From Haliea sp. E1-2-M8 (GTDB lineage: Bacteria; Pseudomonadota; Gammaproteobacteria; Pseudomonadales; Halieaceae), in contig NZ_JAUTDR010000018.1 in NCBI RefSeq assembly GCF_030649675.1, positions 30,371 through 94,370 of the forward strand: a stretch of DNA of 64,000 bases. Reading direction: 5' to 3'. This document shows, piece after piece, positions 25,307-33,944 of the stretch (position 1 is its first letter; the number at the start of each line of letters is the position of its first letter). A program made the translations under genes and the position numbers. Under the pieces are notes generated by a model that had not been told where the DNA came from, ran no database searches, and worked only from the letters and a program-made list of their open reading frames with translations.

Positions 25307-25493
25307 GACAGAGCCTTGTTGCAGAGTGGAGCGGCCACTATACCCCGGTTGCCGCCCGCGGCGCAGCATGCCGCTGCCTGCCAGCCCGGGCGGAATACCG
25401 CGAGCGCTGCTTTGTCCGCCGTGGTCCGCTATAATGGCGCCCCTAAAACAGGCGGGTCGCAGCCGGGTGGCGCCGCCGTGACAGGATCGTGCC

Positions 25494-26483
25494 ATGCCAG
25501 ACAGCAAACTCATTCCCACCGTACAGGTAGCCAGTGGCGACAAGTTCGTCAACGAGCACGGTATCACCGCGATCAAGGACGGTATCAAGGCGGCTGCCGG
25601 TGCCGGCGAGCGCCTGGCCAAGCCGGACTGGCTGCGCATCCGGGTTCGGGGCGGCGCCAGCTACGAAAAGGTCAAGGACATTGTGCACACGCATCGCCTG
25701 GCTACGGTCTGTGAGGAAGCCAAGTGCCCGAACATGAGCGAATGCTGGAGCGCGGGAACCGCGACCATCATGCTGATGGGGGAAACCTGCACTCGCGCCT
25801 GTCGCTTCTGTGCGGTCAATACCGGTAATCCGCGGGGCTGGCTGGATCCGGAAGAGCCCGCCAATACTGCCGAGTCGGTGCGTCTGATGGGCCTGAAATA
25901 CGTAGTGCTGACGTCGGTCAATCGCGACGACCTGGCCGATGGCGGGGCCGGGCACTACGCGGCCTGCGTGCGGCGGGTCAAGGCGGACAATCCGGCAACC
26001 GCGGTGGAAGCGCTGACCCCGGACTTCCTTGGCGTGCTGGCAGATGTCGAGACGGTGCTCGACTCGGGTATTGCGGTTTTCGCCCAGAATGTGGAAACCG
26101 TGCGCCGTCTGACTCACCCCGTGCGCGACCCGCGCGCCAGCTACGAGCAGACTCTGGCGGTGCTGGCCCACGCCAAACGCTATCGTCCCGATGTGCTCAC
26201 CAAGACCAGCCTGATGCTCGGCCTCGGCGAGACCGACGCTGAACTCCAGCAGGCGATGGCCGACCTGCGCGCCGCCAAGGTCGATATCCTTACCCTGGGC
26301 CAGTATCTGCAGCCCACCGTCAACCACTATCCCATCGAGCGCTATGTTTCGCCCCGGGAATTTGAGCAGTACCGCGAGTGGGGCCTGGAGCTGGGCTTTC
26401 TCGAAGTAGTGTCCGGCGTGTTCGTACGCTCAAGCTACCGCGCCGAGCAGGTGCTGCAGAAAGACAACGTGGGGCTTGCATAG
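25494..26483 (+). CDS. lipA: Lipoyl synthase
   Basis: A 329-residue radical-SAM enzyme that inserts two sulfur atoms into octanoyl-carrier domains to make lipoate. Both iron-sulfur sites are visible: the auxiliary cluster Cys73-x4-Cys78-x5-Cys84 ([12 protein letters not shown]), and the radical-SAM cluster Cys99-x3-Cys103-x2-Cys106 (CTRACRFC). The conserved C-terminal RSSY, which supplies a serine ligand to the auxiliary cluster, is present. The downstream PLP-enzyme gene begins 15 bases after the stop. lipB is not adjacent. Confidence 0.97.
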   Translation: MPDSKLIPTVQVASGDKFVNEHGITAIKDGIKAAAGAGERLAKPDWLRIRVRGGASYEKVKDIVHTHRLATVCEEAKCPNMSECWSAGTATIMLMGETCTRACRFCAVNTGNPRGWLDPEEPANTAESVRLMGLKYVVLTSVNRDDLADGGAGHYAACVRRVKADNPATAVEALTPDFLGVLADVETVLDSGIAVFAQNVETVRRLTHPVRDPRASYEQTLAVLAHAKRYRPDVLTKTSLMLGLGETDAELQQAMADLRAAKVDILTLGQYLQPTVNHYPIERYVSPREFEQYREWGLELGFLEVVSGVFVRSSYRAEQVLQKDNVGLA

Positions 26484-26497
26484 GCGCCGGAACTTGC

Positions 26498-27427
26498 ATG
26501 GGCGCCGGAGTTTGCAGCACTCCCCGGGGCAGTGAACTCTGGCAGTCGCTGACCGGGCAGGTGCTGGAAGGCGTGGCCCTCGATAACGTGACCGTGCTGC
26601 GACTGGATCGCTGCGGTGGGCTCGCTCCCGGCAACAAGCAGTTCAAACTGGCGCCCCACCTGGCGCTGATCGCCGCGGCAGGGCACCGGCGGGTTTTGTC
26701 TTTTGGCGGCGCCTGGTCCAATCACCTGCACGCTTTGGCAGCCGTCGGCCAGGCAGCCGCGCTGGAGACCGTGGGCGTGATCCGCGGCGAGCGCCCGCAG
26801 CGGCTGTCGCCAACCCTGGCCGATGCCGCCCAGTGGGGCATGCAGCTGCATTTTGTCAGCCGCAGTGACTACCGCCGCCGCCAGCAACCCGGCTTTGTCG
26901 CCACGCTCTCGCGGGAGCTGGGGGCCGACCATGTGATACCCGAAGGTGGCGCCGGGCCGCTGGGCGCGGCTGGTTGTCGCCCGCTGGCGGAGATGATCGC
27001 GGCCCGTTTTCCGCAGGGCGCGCGAGTCGTGGTCGGCGTCGGGACCGGGACTACGCTCGCGGGATTGGCAGCCGCTTTGCCGGCGACTTTCCACATTGAT
27101 GGTATTGTTGCACTGCGCGGGGAGGGCGGCCTTGAAGCGACGATCGCCGCCCTGGTGGCGGCGCAGGTGCCCGCGGCCCACGCGCGCTGGCGGCTGCATC
27201 GCGACTTTCACTGCGGTGGCTTCGCCCGCGCTGATGCGCGGCTGCGGGAGCTCATGCTGCGCTGTGACCGGGAACTGGGCCTGGCGCTGGAGCCGGTTTA
27301 CACCGGCAAGGCATTGCTGGCGCTGCACAGCTGGCTGGCCGCTGGGGTGGGGTCGGTGCGGCAACCAGTGGTGCTGGTGCACACCGGCGGGCTGCAGGGT
27401 CGGCGCGGTTACCCCTGGTTGAACTGA
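26498..27427 (+). CDS. PLP-dependent ACC deaminase / D-cysteine desulfhydrase-like protein
   Basis: About 309 residues of a fold-type II PLP enzyme. The family segments are LRLDRCGGLAPGNKQFKL (the Lys after GN is the expected PLP Schiff-base residue), SFGGAWSNHLHALAA, VGVGTGTTLAGLA (phosphate-binding loop) and the ending VLVHTGGLQGRRGY. The usual RDD before the loop reads LDR, a divergence from true ACC deaminases, so the substrate (a D-amino acid or a 1-aminocyclopropane-type compound) is uncertain. The ATG at 26498 just downstream of lipA is the most sensible start although its ribosome site is weak; an open frame extends upstream inside lipA. Confidence 0.85.
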   Translation: MGAGVCSTPRGSELWQSLTGQVLEGVALDNVTVLRLDRCGGLAPGNKQFKLAPHLALIAAAGHRRVLSFGGAWSNHLHALAAVGQAAALETVGVIRGERPQRLSPTLADAAQWGMQLHFVSRSDYRRRQQPGFVATLSRELGADHVIPEGGAGPLGAAGCRPLAEMIAARFPQGARVVVGVGTGTTLAGLAAALPATFHIDGIVALRGEGGLEATIAALVAAQVPAAHARWRLHRDFHCGGFARADARLRELMLRCDRELGLALEPVYTGKALLALHSWLAAGVGSVRQPVVLVHTGGLQGRRGYPWLN

Positions 27428-27504
27428 GGGATGGCGGCGCGCGTGTGCCCGCCACCTCGTGTGTGTTTATAATGGCGTTCGCTTGCGGACAGGGCAGTTC
27501 GGTT

Positions 27505-28389
27505 ATGCAAACTGGTTTTGACAGGATCGGCCTGGTGGGGCGCAGCCAGCAGGATGGCCTGGCGGAAGTGCTGGAACAGCTGATCGGCCTTTTGCAGGCG
27601 CACGGCAAGGAGTTGGTGCTGGAGTCCCGTCTCGGGGAACTGGTGGCCGATACCCGCATTCCCCGCGCTACCCTGGATGAGATTGGCGAAGACAGCGATC
27701 TGGTGATCGTGGTCGGCGGCGACGGCAGCCTGCTGAGTGCGGCCCGAACCCTGGCCAAGTATGAGACTCCGGTACTCGGGGTCAACCGTGGCCGGCTGGG
27801 TTTCCTGACCGACATTACCCCCGATGACATCGCCACCCAGGTGCCCGCGGTACTGGCGGGAGAGTTCGCACGCGAGAGCCGCTTCCTGCTGGACGCTCGT
27901 GTACTGCGCGACGGCAAGACCGTGGCCCGCGCCGATGCCCTCAACGATGTTGTGGTCAACTCCGGCACCTCTGCCCAGATGATTGAGTTCGAGCTCTACA
28001 TCAACGGCGTGTTTGTCTATCGCCAGCGAGCGGACGGGCTCATCATTTCTACGCCCACCGGGTCCACGGCATATTCTCTCTCCGGTGGTGGGCCAATCAT
28101 GCACCCGACTCTGGACGCAGTGGTACTGGTACCCATGTTTCCCCATGCCCTCACCAGCCGGCCCATCGTGGTGGACGGCAACAGTGAACTGCGGCTGGAT
28201 ATTCTTGAGCGCAACCGGATTCACCCTCCGGTCACCTGCGATGGCCAGGTCAACATGACCGCGCGTCCGGGTGATTCGGTGGTCATCACCAAGAAACCGC
28301 ACCGTCTGACTCTGCTGCACCCGGTCGGGCACAGCTTTTACGCCAGCTGCAGAGACAAACTGCGCTGGAGTACGGCGTTGGTGAACTGA
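27505..28389 (+). CDS. nadK: NAD kinase
   Basis: A 294-residue ATP-dependent NAD kinase (cytosolic NADP supply). The signature GGDGSLLSAAR (~71), NDVVVNSG, RADGLIISTPTGSTAYSLSGGGPI and the C-terminal LHPVGHSFY are all present; length is typical of the gammaproteobacterial enzyme. ATG 27505 gives the conserved FDRIGLVGR start. The stop overlaps the rhomboid start (TGATG), so the two are translationally coupled. Confidence 0.97.
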   Translation: MQTGFDRIGLVGRSQQDGLAEVLEQLIGLLQAHGKELVLESRLGELVADTRIPRATLDEIGEDSDLVIVVGGDGSLLSAARTLAKYETPVLGVNRGRLGFLTDITPDDIATQVPAVLAGEFARESRFLLDARVLRDGKTVARADALNDVVVNSGTSAQMIEFELYINGVFVYRQRADGLIISTPTGSTAYSLSGGGPIMHPTLDAVVLVPMFPHALTSRPIVVDGNSELRLDILERNRIHPPVTCDGQVNMTARPGDSVVITKKPHRLTLLHPVGHSFYASCRDKLRWSTALVN

Positions 28390-29240
28390 TGGCGCGGGGA
28401 CATACGGTATTGCGGGTGCCGGCGGGTGAAGACCTGCTGCCCTTTCTCGTGCTGCTGCAGCATCGGCGCGTCCCGCACCGGGTCTACGAGGCCGGGGGAG
28501 AGCAGGTGCTGGAGGTCGCTGACCCGGCCCAGGCCGAGCGCGTGATGGGCCTGTACAGCGCCTGGCGCTCGGGCGAGCTGCAACTGGATATCGCGCCACA
28601 GGCGTCACCGGGGGCGCAGCAGGCCAACAGTGCGCAGCGGGTGCTGTCAGTGCCGGTCACCCTGTTGCTGATGGCGCTCAGTGTGGCCGGCTTTCTGCTG
28701 GTGTACCTGCGGGCACCCCTGTCGTGGCTGTCCCTGTTCACCTTTGTTCCCTTTACCCTGCAGGGCAGTGGCATCAGCTATGGCAGCGTGGGCTCTGAAT
28801 ACTGGCGTCTGATCACCCCCGCGTTTTTGCATTTCGGTTGGCTGCATATAGTGTTCAACAGCCTCTGGTTGTGGGAACTGGGCAACAAAGTGGAGCGCAC
28901 GCTCGGTGCCGTGCATATGCTGGGCCTGTTCTTCGCCATTGCCCTGGTTTCCAATGCCTGCCAGTACCTGTTCGGAGGCCCATCCATCTTCGGTGGCATG
29001 TCCGGGGTGGTGTACGGCTTACTCGGCTTCAGCTTTGTCGGCGCCCGCTTGCAGCCGCGCTGGGCCTTCGAACCCAGTCGGCCCATCATGCTGCTGATGG
29101 TGGGCTGGTTGCTGCTGTGCATGGTGGGGTTTGTCGAAGTGCTGGGATTCGGCGCCATCGCCAATGCGGCCCATGTGGGCGGATTGCTGTCCGGTGCGGT
29201 GCTGGGGGCTGGCCTGGCGCTGCTGTCGCGGGCGCGCTAG
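28389..29240 (+). CDS. Rhomboid-family intramembrane serine protease
   Basis: A 283-residue GlpG-like rhomboid. An N-terminal cytosolic domain of ~90 residues is followed by six membrane helices (from about residue 95). The catalytic serine lies in FGGMSGVVYG and the catalytic histidine in ANAAHVGGLLSG, forming the Ser-His dyad. The W-R-LITPAFLHFGWLHIVFN block is the conserved L1/TM2 region. It cleaves membrane-embedded substrates, none of which can be named here. It overlaps nadK by one base and the convergent Crp/Fnr gene by four bases. Confidence 0.93.
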   Translation: MARGHTVLRVPAGEDLLPFLVLLQHRRVPHRVYEAGGEQVLEVADPAQAERVMGLYSAWRSGELQLDIAPQASPGAQQANSAQRVLSVPVTLLLMALSVAGFLLVYLRAPLSWLSLFTFVPFTLQGSGISYGSVGSEYWRLITPAFLHFGWLHIVFNSLWLWELGNKVERTLGAVHMLGLFFAIALVSNACQYLFGGPSIFGGMSGVVYGLLGFSFVGARLQPRWAFEPSRPIMLLMVGWLLLCMVGFVEVLGFGAIANAAHVGGLLSGAVLGAGLALLSRAR

Positions 29241-29950
29241 GATTTCTGTATGTAAGCCGTCAGGCGGTCGCTTTCGTCCTTGACCACGCGGTAGCATTCG
29301 CAGCTCAGAGTCTCCAGTTTCTGGCGATCCAGCACTTTGATATGTCCGCGTACATAGTGGATAACGCCCAGTTTTTGCAGTTTGCCGGCCGCCTCGGTCA
29401 CTCCCTCCCGGCGCACCCCCAGCATGTTGGCAATCAATTCCTGGGTCATGATCAGCTCGTCGGATGGCAGGCGGTCCATGGATAGCAGCAGCCAGCGGGC
29501 CAGCTGCTGCAGGATGGTATGGTGCCGGTTGCACACAGCGGTCTGGGCCATTTGGGTGATCAGGGACTGTGTGTAGCGCAGCAGCAGCATGCGCATGGCC
29601 GTGTCGGTGTCGAACTCGCGCTTGACCTCCGCAGCCGACAGACGATACGCCCGGCCGGCGCTTTGCACAATCGCATCGCTGGTGGTGCTGCCCCCGCCCA
29701 GGAATACGGGCACGCCGAGGACGCCTTCGCGACCCACGACCGAAATCTCGGCAGAGTGCCCGTCTGCCGTGACGTAGAGCAGGGATATGATGCAGTCGAT
29801 GGGGAAGTAGACTGAGTTCTCCACCTCTCCGGGCGCGTAGATCTCCATGCCCAATGGCAGCATTACCTCTTGCAGCAGCGGAAACAGCCGCTGTTTTGCC
29901 GGTTGCGGCAAGGCGGCGAGCAATGCGTTCCCCTCTGGTCCGCTCTTCAT
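29237..29950 (-). CDS. Crp/Fnr family transcriptional regulator
   Basis: A 237-residue regulator with an N-terminal cyclic-nucleotide-binding-like beta-barrel (YAPGEVENSVYFPIDCIISLLY, AEISVVGREGVLGVPVFLGG) and a C-terminal winged HTH (MTQELIANMLGVRREGVTEAAGKLQKLGVIHY). It lacks the Fnr cysteine cluster and the typical cAMP-contact Arg/Ser arrangement, so neither oxygen sensing nor classical cAMP binding is suggested. This subfamily is common in proteobacteria as an uncharacterised stress regulator. Its 3' end overlaps the rhomboid gene. Confidence 0.9.
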   Translation of the reverse strand: MKSGPEGNALLAALPQPAKQRLFPLLQEVMLPLGMEIYAPGEVENSVYFPIDCIISLLYVTADGHSAEISVVGREGVLGVPVFLGGGSTTSDAIVQSAGRAYRLSAAEVKREFDTDTAMRMLLLRYTQSLITQMAQTAVCNRHHTILQQLARWLLLSMDRLPSDELIMTQELIANMLGVRREGVTEAAGKLQKLGVIHYVRGHIKVLDRQKLETLSCECYRVVKDESDRLTAYIQKS

Positions 29951-30144
29951 GACCGACTGTGCCTCTGCGTGGTCTCGTACTTAAATGTAGCAGACGGATG
30001 TGAAAGAACAATCACCCCTTTTGGGAAACTCGCGTATTGGCGCGCTCATTTTTGGTGCAAACGCCGATGGCAGGCCACGGCCCGGGCGGGACAGGGGCTG
30101 GCCCGGACGGTTATACTGTGCGGCTTTATCGTGCCGGAGCCGAC

Positions 30145-30414
30145 ATGGAATACGAGGACGTCATCAGCCAGCTCACCCCGGAAATCTACCAGAGCCTGAA
30201 ACGCTCGGTGGAGCTGGGCCGCTGGCCCGACGGGCGCCCGGTAACGCCCGAACAGCGCGCCAATGCGCTGCAGGCGCTGATTGCCTGGGGTGAGCGCCAC
30301 CTGCCGCCGGAGCAACGCATTGGCTTTATCGACAAGGGCAGCAAGGCCGGCGGCGACTGCGACAATCCCCAGCCTGAACCCCTGCACTGGCGTGATACGC
30401 CCGGCGACCAATAG
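30145..30414 (+). CDS. YeaC family protein (DUF1315)
   Basis: An 89-residue small protein matching the gammaproteobacterial YeaC/DUF1315 family: YEDVISQLTPEIYQSLKRSVELGRWPDG, then LTPEQRANALQALIAW and a Pro-rich tail. Function is unknown. ATG 30145 is preceded by GGAG and gives the conserved start. It is followed after two bases by the DUF2797 gene, a conserved pairing in many gammaproteobacteria. Confidence 0.9.
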   Translation: MEYEDVISQLTPEIYQSLKRSVELGRWPDGRPVTPEQRANALQALIAWGERHLPPEQRIGFIDKGSKAGGDCDNPQPEPLHWRDTPGDQ

Positions 30415-30416
30415 CA

Positions 30417-31250
30417 ATGGCAATGGAACTGGCCCGCGGGGCCCTGCGCAAAATGCAGACCCGCCTCGAAACGCCGGTGGCCTACGAGATGGTGCTGGGT
30501 GCGAGCCGGGTGCCACTCAACGGGTTGCTGGGGCAGGCGCTGCAGCTGGAGTTCCTGGGCGCAATCAACTGCATCCACTGCGAGCGTCTCACCAAAAAGA
30601 GTTTCAACCAGGGCTACTGCTATCCCTGCTTTCGCCGCCTGGCCCAGTGTGACAGCTGCATTATAAGCCCGGAAAAGTGCCACTATCACCTGGGGACCTG
30701 TCGGGAGCCGGAGTGGGGCGCAGCCAACTGCATGATCGACCACTTCGTTTATCTGGCCAACACCTCCGGGCTCAAGGTCGGCATCACCCGCAACAGCCAG
30801 GTGCCCACCCGCTGGATGGACCAGGGCGCGACCCAGGCACTGCCAATCCTGCGGGTAGCCAGTCGCTTTCAGTCCGGGCTGGTGGAAACTGTTTTCAAAG
30901 CGCATATTGCCGACAAGACCAACTGGCAGGCGATGCTCAAGGGGGCCTCCGAGCCCGCGGACCTGGAGTTGGAGCGGCAGCGGCTGATGGCCGTCTGCGC
31001 CGACGAAATCGCCGCCTTGCAACAACAGCACGGCCTGCAGGCACTCATGGTGCTGGAGCAGCAACCGGTAACCGGGATCGAATACCCGGTGCTGGAATAC
31101 CCACGCAAGGTCACCTCGTTCAATTTCGACAAGGACGCGCTGGTGGCCGGAACCCTGCTGGGGATCAAGGGTCAGTACCTGATTCTGGATACCGGAGTCA
31201 TCAATCTTCGCAAGTTCGGCGGCTATCAGGTCGCCCTGTCACAACATTGA
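30417..31250 (+). CDS. DUF2797 family protein
   Basis: A 277-residue protein with a Cys-rich N-terminal half (CIHC, YCYPCF, CDSC, GTC; probably a zinc site) and a central segment VYLANTSGLKVGITRN-QVPTRWMDQGA that recalls the start of a GIY-YIG-like fold. It then carries conserved LVE-VFKAHIADKTNWQAML and a C-terminal IKGQYLILD-GVINLRKF. The family is conserved in gammaproteobacteria but uncharacterised. It sits between YeaC and pepN on the same strand with 2- and 8-base gaps, so the three genes are likely one operon. Confidence 0.9.
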   Translation: MAMELARGALRKMQTRLETPVAYEMVLGASRVPLNGLLGQALQLEFLGAINCIHCERLTKKSFNQGYCYPCFRRLAQCDSCIISPEKCHYHLGTCREPEWGAANCMIDHFVYLANTSGLKVGITRNSQVPTRWMDQGATQALPILRVASRFQSGLVETVFKAHIADKTNWQAMLKGASEPADLELERQRLMAVCADEIAALQQQHGLQALMVLEQQPVTGIEYPVLEYPRKVTSFNFDKDALVAGTLLGIKGQYLILDTGVINLRKFGGYQVALSQH

Positions 31251-31258
31251 GGTAAGCC

Positions 31259-33919
31259 ATGCGCGATGCACAGCCGCAAGTTATTCAACGGAAAGATTAT
31301 CGGCCCCCGGCGTTTCTGATTGAACGCACCGAACTGGGCTTCGAGCTACATGAAGACCACGCCCTGGTGAATGCCTGTCTGCACCTGCGGCGGAATCCGG
31401 AGGGTGAGCCCGACGCCGCGCTGGAATTGCACGGGCAGGAGCTGGAACTGCTGTCGCTGTCGCTGGACGGGCGCGAGCTGGCGCCCGGGGAGTATCAACT
31501 CAGCGCGGAGCGCCTGGTGGTCGAAGCTGTCCCCGAGTCGTTTCAACTGCGCAGCCAGGTTCGCATCCGGCCCCAGGACAACACCGCCCTGGACGGCCTG
31601 TACAAGTCTCGCGCCATGTTCTGCACCCAGTGTGAGGCGGAGGGTTTTCGCAAGATCACCTGGTACCTCGACCGTCCCGACGTGATGGCGGAGTTCCATG
31701 TCAGCATCGAGGCCGACCAGGGCCGCTACCCGGTGCTGCTGAGCAACGGCAACCCGCTGGCGCCGGAACCGCTGGGCAATGGCCGCCACCGCGCGCGCTG
31801 GCACGACCCGTTCCCCAAGCCGGCCTACCTGTTCGCCCTGGTGGCGGGCGACCTGCGCCATATCGAGGACAAGTTCCGCACTGCCAGCGGTCGCGATGTC
31901 ACCCTGCGCATCTATGTGGAGGAAAAGGACCTGGACAAGTGCGACCACGCGATGCTTTCGCTACAGCAATCCATGCGCTGGGACGAGGAAGTGTACGGCC
32001 GCGAATACGATCTCGACGTCTTCCATATTGTCGCGGTTGATGATTTCAATATGGGCGCCATGGAAAACAAGGGGCTCAACATATTCAACAGCTCCTGCGT
32101 GTTGTGCAGCCCGGAAATCACTACCGATGCCGGCTTCGAGCGGGTGCAGTCCATCGTCGCCCACGAGTACTTCCACAACTGGTCGGGCAACCGGGTCACC
32201 TGCCGGGACTGGTTCCAGCTCAGCCTCAAGGAAGGGTTTACCGTGTTCCGGGATGAGGCATTTTCCGCGGACATGGGCTCGGCAACGGTCAAGCGGGTAG
32301 AGGAGGTGAACACGCTGCGCAGCGCCCAGTTCGCCGAGGACGCTGGTCCCATGTCGCACCCGGTGCGCCCCGACTCCTTCGTCGAGATCTCCAATTTCTA
32401 TACCGCGACTATCTACCAGAAGGGCGCGGAGGTGGTGCGCATGATCCACACCCTGCTGGGGCCGGAGCGATTCCGCCAGGGCTCGGACCTGTACTTTGAG
32501 CGCCACGACGGCCAGGCAGTGACCTGCGAGGACTTTGTGCTGGCGATGGAGGAAGCCTCGGGTATGGATCTCACCCAGTTCCGGCGCTGGTACTCCCAGG
32601 CCGGTACCCCCCGGCTGAGCGCACGTGGCGAGTACGATGCCGATGCCCAGCGCTATACCCTGAGCCTGCGCCAGAGCACGCCGCCCACGCCGGGGCAGCC
32701 GGATAAAGAGCCGCTGATGATTCCGGTTGCCCTCGGGCTGCTTGGCGCCGCGGGCAATCTGCCCCTGCGCCTGACGGAGGAGGCCCCCGATACAGAGACC
32801 GCGGACAACACGCACCGGGTACTGGTACTGGCCGAGGCGGAGCAGACCTTCTGCTTTGAAGGGGTGATGGAAGCCCCGGTGCCGGCACTGTTACGCGGAT
32901 TTTCCGCGCCTGTGCGCATCGAATACGACTACAGCAGCGCAGACCTCTGTGCCCTGATGAGCCGCGAGGAGGACGGCTTTGTGCGCTGGGATGCTGCCCA
33001 GCAACTGGCCCTGCGGGTGCTGGACGCGGCCCAGGAGCAGTTGGCAGCCGGCGCCCCGGTAGAGGTTGATCCCCTGTACCTCGATGCCTGCGGCGAGCTG
33101 CTGGCGGACACCGCGCTGGACCCGGCCATGGTCGCGGAAATGCTGCGTCTGCCCGGTGAAGGCTATCTCGCCGAGCTGGCCGCGTCCCGCGGCGGGGCGG
33201 ATGTGGACGCCATTCATGCTGCCCGCAACGCCGTGCGCACGGCGCTGGCCCAGCGCCACGCCGCGGCATTCCAGGACTGCTACCAGAGACTGGCGAGCAG
33301 TGAACCCTATGCACCGGATTCCGCCCAGATCGGCGCGCGCAGCCTGCGCAACACCTGCCTCGATTATCTGGCGCTGGCCGGGGATGAGGGGCTGGAATTG
33401 GCGGCTGCGCAGTTTGCCGATGCCGGCAACATGTCCGACCGCCTCGCCGCGCTGCAGGCTCTGGCCTACCACGGCAGCGCCGCCCAGCGCGATGCGACCC
33501 TGGAGTGGTTCTACCAGGACTGGCAGCACGAGACCCTGGTGGTGAACCAGTGGCTGCAGGTGCAGGCGACGCTGCCGGCCGCGGATACCCTGGAGCGGGT
33601 GCAGCGACTGCTGCAGCATCCGGCGTTCGACAGCCGCAATCCCAACAAGCTGCGCGCCCTGATCGGGGCTTTCTGCAGCGCCAATCCGGTCAATTTTCAC
33701 CGTGCTGACGGTGCCGGCTACCGCTTCCTGGCAGACCGGATCGAAGAACTCGATGCCCGCAACCCGCAGATCGCCGCCCGCCTGTTGACGCCGCTGACCA
33801 AGTGGCGCAACTACCGGGGCCGGGAACAATTGATGCGCGCCCAGCTGCAGCGTCTGGCGGCATTGCCGAACGTGTCGCGGGACGTCTACGAAGTGCTGGA
33901 CAAGGCGCTCGCCAGCTGA
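31259..33919 (+). CDS. pepN: Aminopeptidase N (M1 family)
   Basis: An 886-residue zinc metallopeptidase that removes N-terminal residues from peptides in the cytoplasm. It shows the M1 exopeptidase motif GAMEN (266-270) and the zinc motif HEYFHNW with His302, Glu303, His306 and the third ligand Glu325. C-terminal domains typical of E. coli-type PepN (DUF3458-like) are present, and length agrees with that type. It is the last gene of the YeaC-DUF2797-pepN unit. A 7-bp hairpin (GGCGCTC/GAGCGCC, 33904-33924) spans the stop codon. Confidence 0.97.
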   Translation: MRDAQPQVIQRKDYRPPAFLIERTELGFELHEDHALVNACLHLRRNPEGEPDAALELHGQELELLSLSLDGRELAPGEYQLSAERLVVEAVPESFQLRSQVRIRPQDNTALDGLYKSRAMFCTQCEAEGFRKITWYLDRPDVMAEFHVSIEADQGRYPVLLSNGNPLAPEPLGNGRHRARWHDPFPKPAYLFALVAGDLRHIEDKFRTASGRDVTLRIYVEEKDLDKCDHAMLSLQQSMRWDEEVYGREYDLDVFHIVAVDDFNMGAMENKGLNIFNSSCVLCSPEITTDAGFERVQSIVAHEYFHNWSGNRVTCRDWFQLSLKEGFTVFRDEAFSADMGSATVKRVEEVNTLRSAQFAEDAGPMSHPVRPDSFVEISNFYTATIYQKGAEVVRMIHTLLGPERFRQGSDLYFERHDGQAVTCEDFVLAMEEASGMDLTQFRRWYSQAGTPRLSARGEYDADAQRYTLSLRQSTPPTPGQPDKEPLMIPVALGLLGAAGNLPLRLTEEAPDTETADNTHRVLVLAEAEQTFCFEGVMEAPVPALLRGFSAPVRIEYDYSSADLCALMSREEDGFVRWDAAQQLALRVLDAAQEQLAAGAPVEVDPLYLDACGELLADTALDPAMVAEMLRLPGEGYLAELAASRGGADVDAIHAARNAVRTALAQRHAAAFQDCYQRLASSEPYAPDSAQIGARSLRNTCLDYLALAGDEGLELAAAQFADAGNMSDRLAALQALAYHGSAAQRDATLEWFYQDWQHETLVVNQWLQVQATLPAADTLERVQRLLQHPAFDSRNPNKLRALIGAFCSANPVNFHRADGAGYRFLADRIEELDARNPQIAARLLTPLTKWRNYRGREQLMRAQLQRLAALPNVSRDVYEVLDKALAS

Positions 33920-33944
33920 GCGCCGCTTCCTGCCGGGGGCCGGT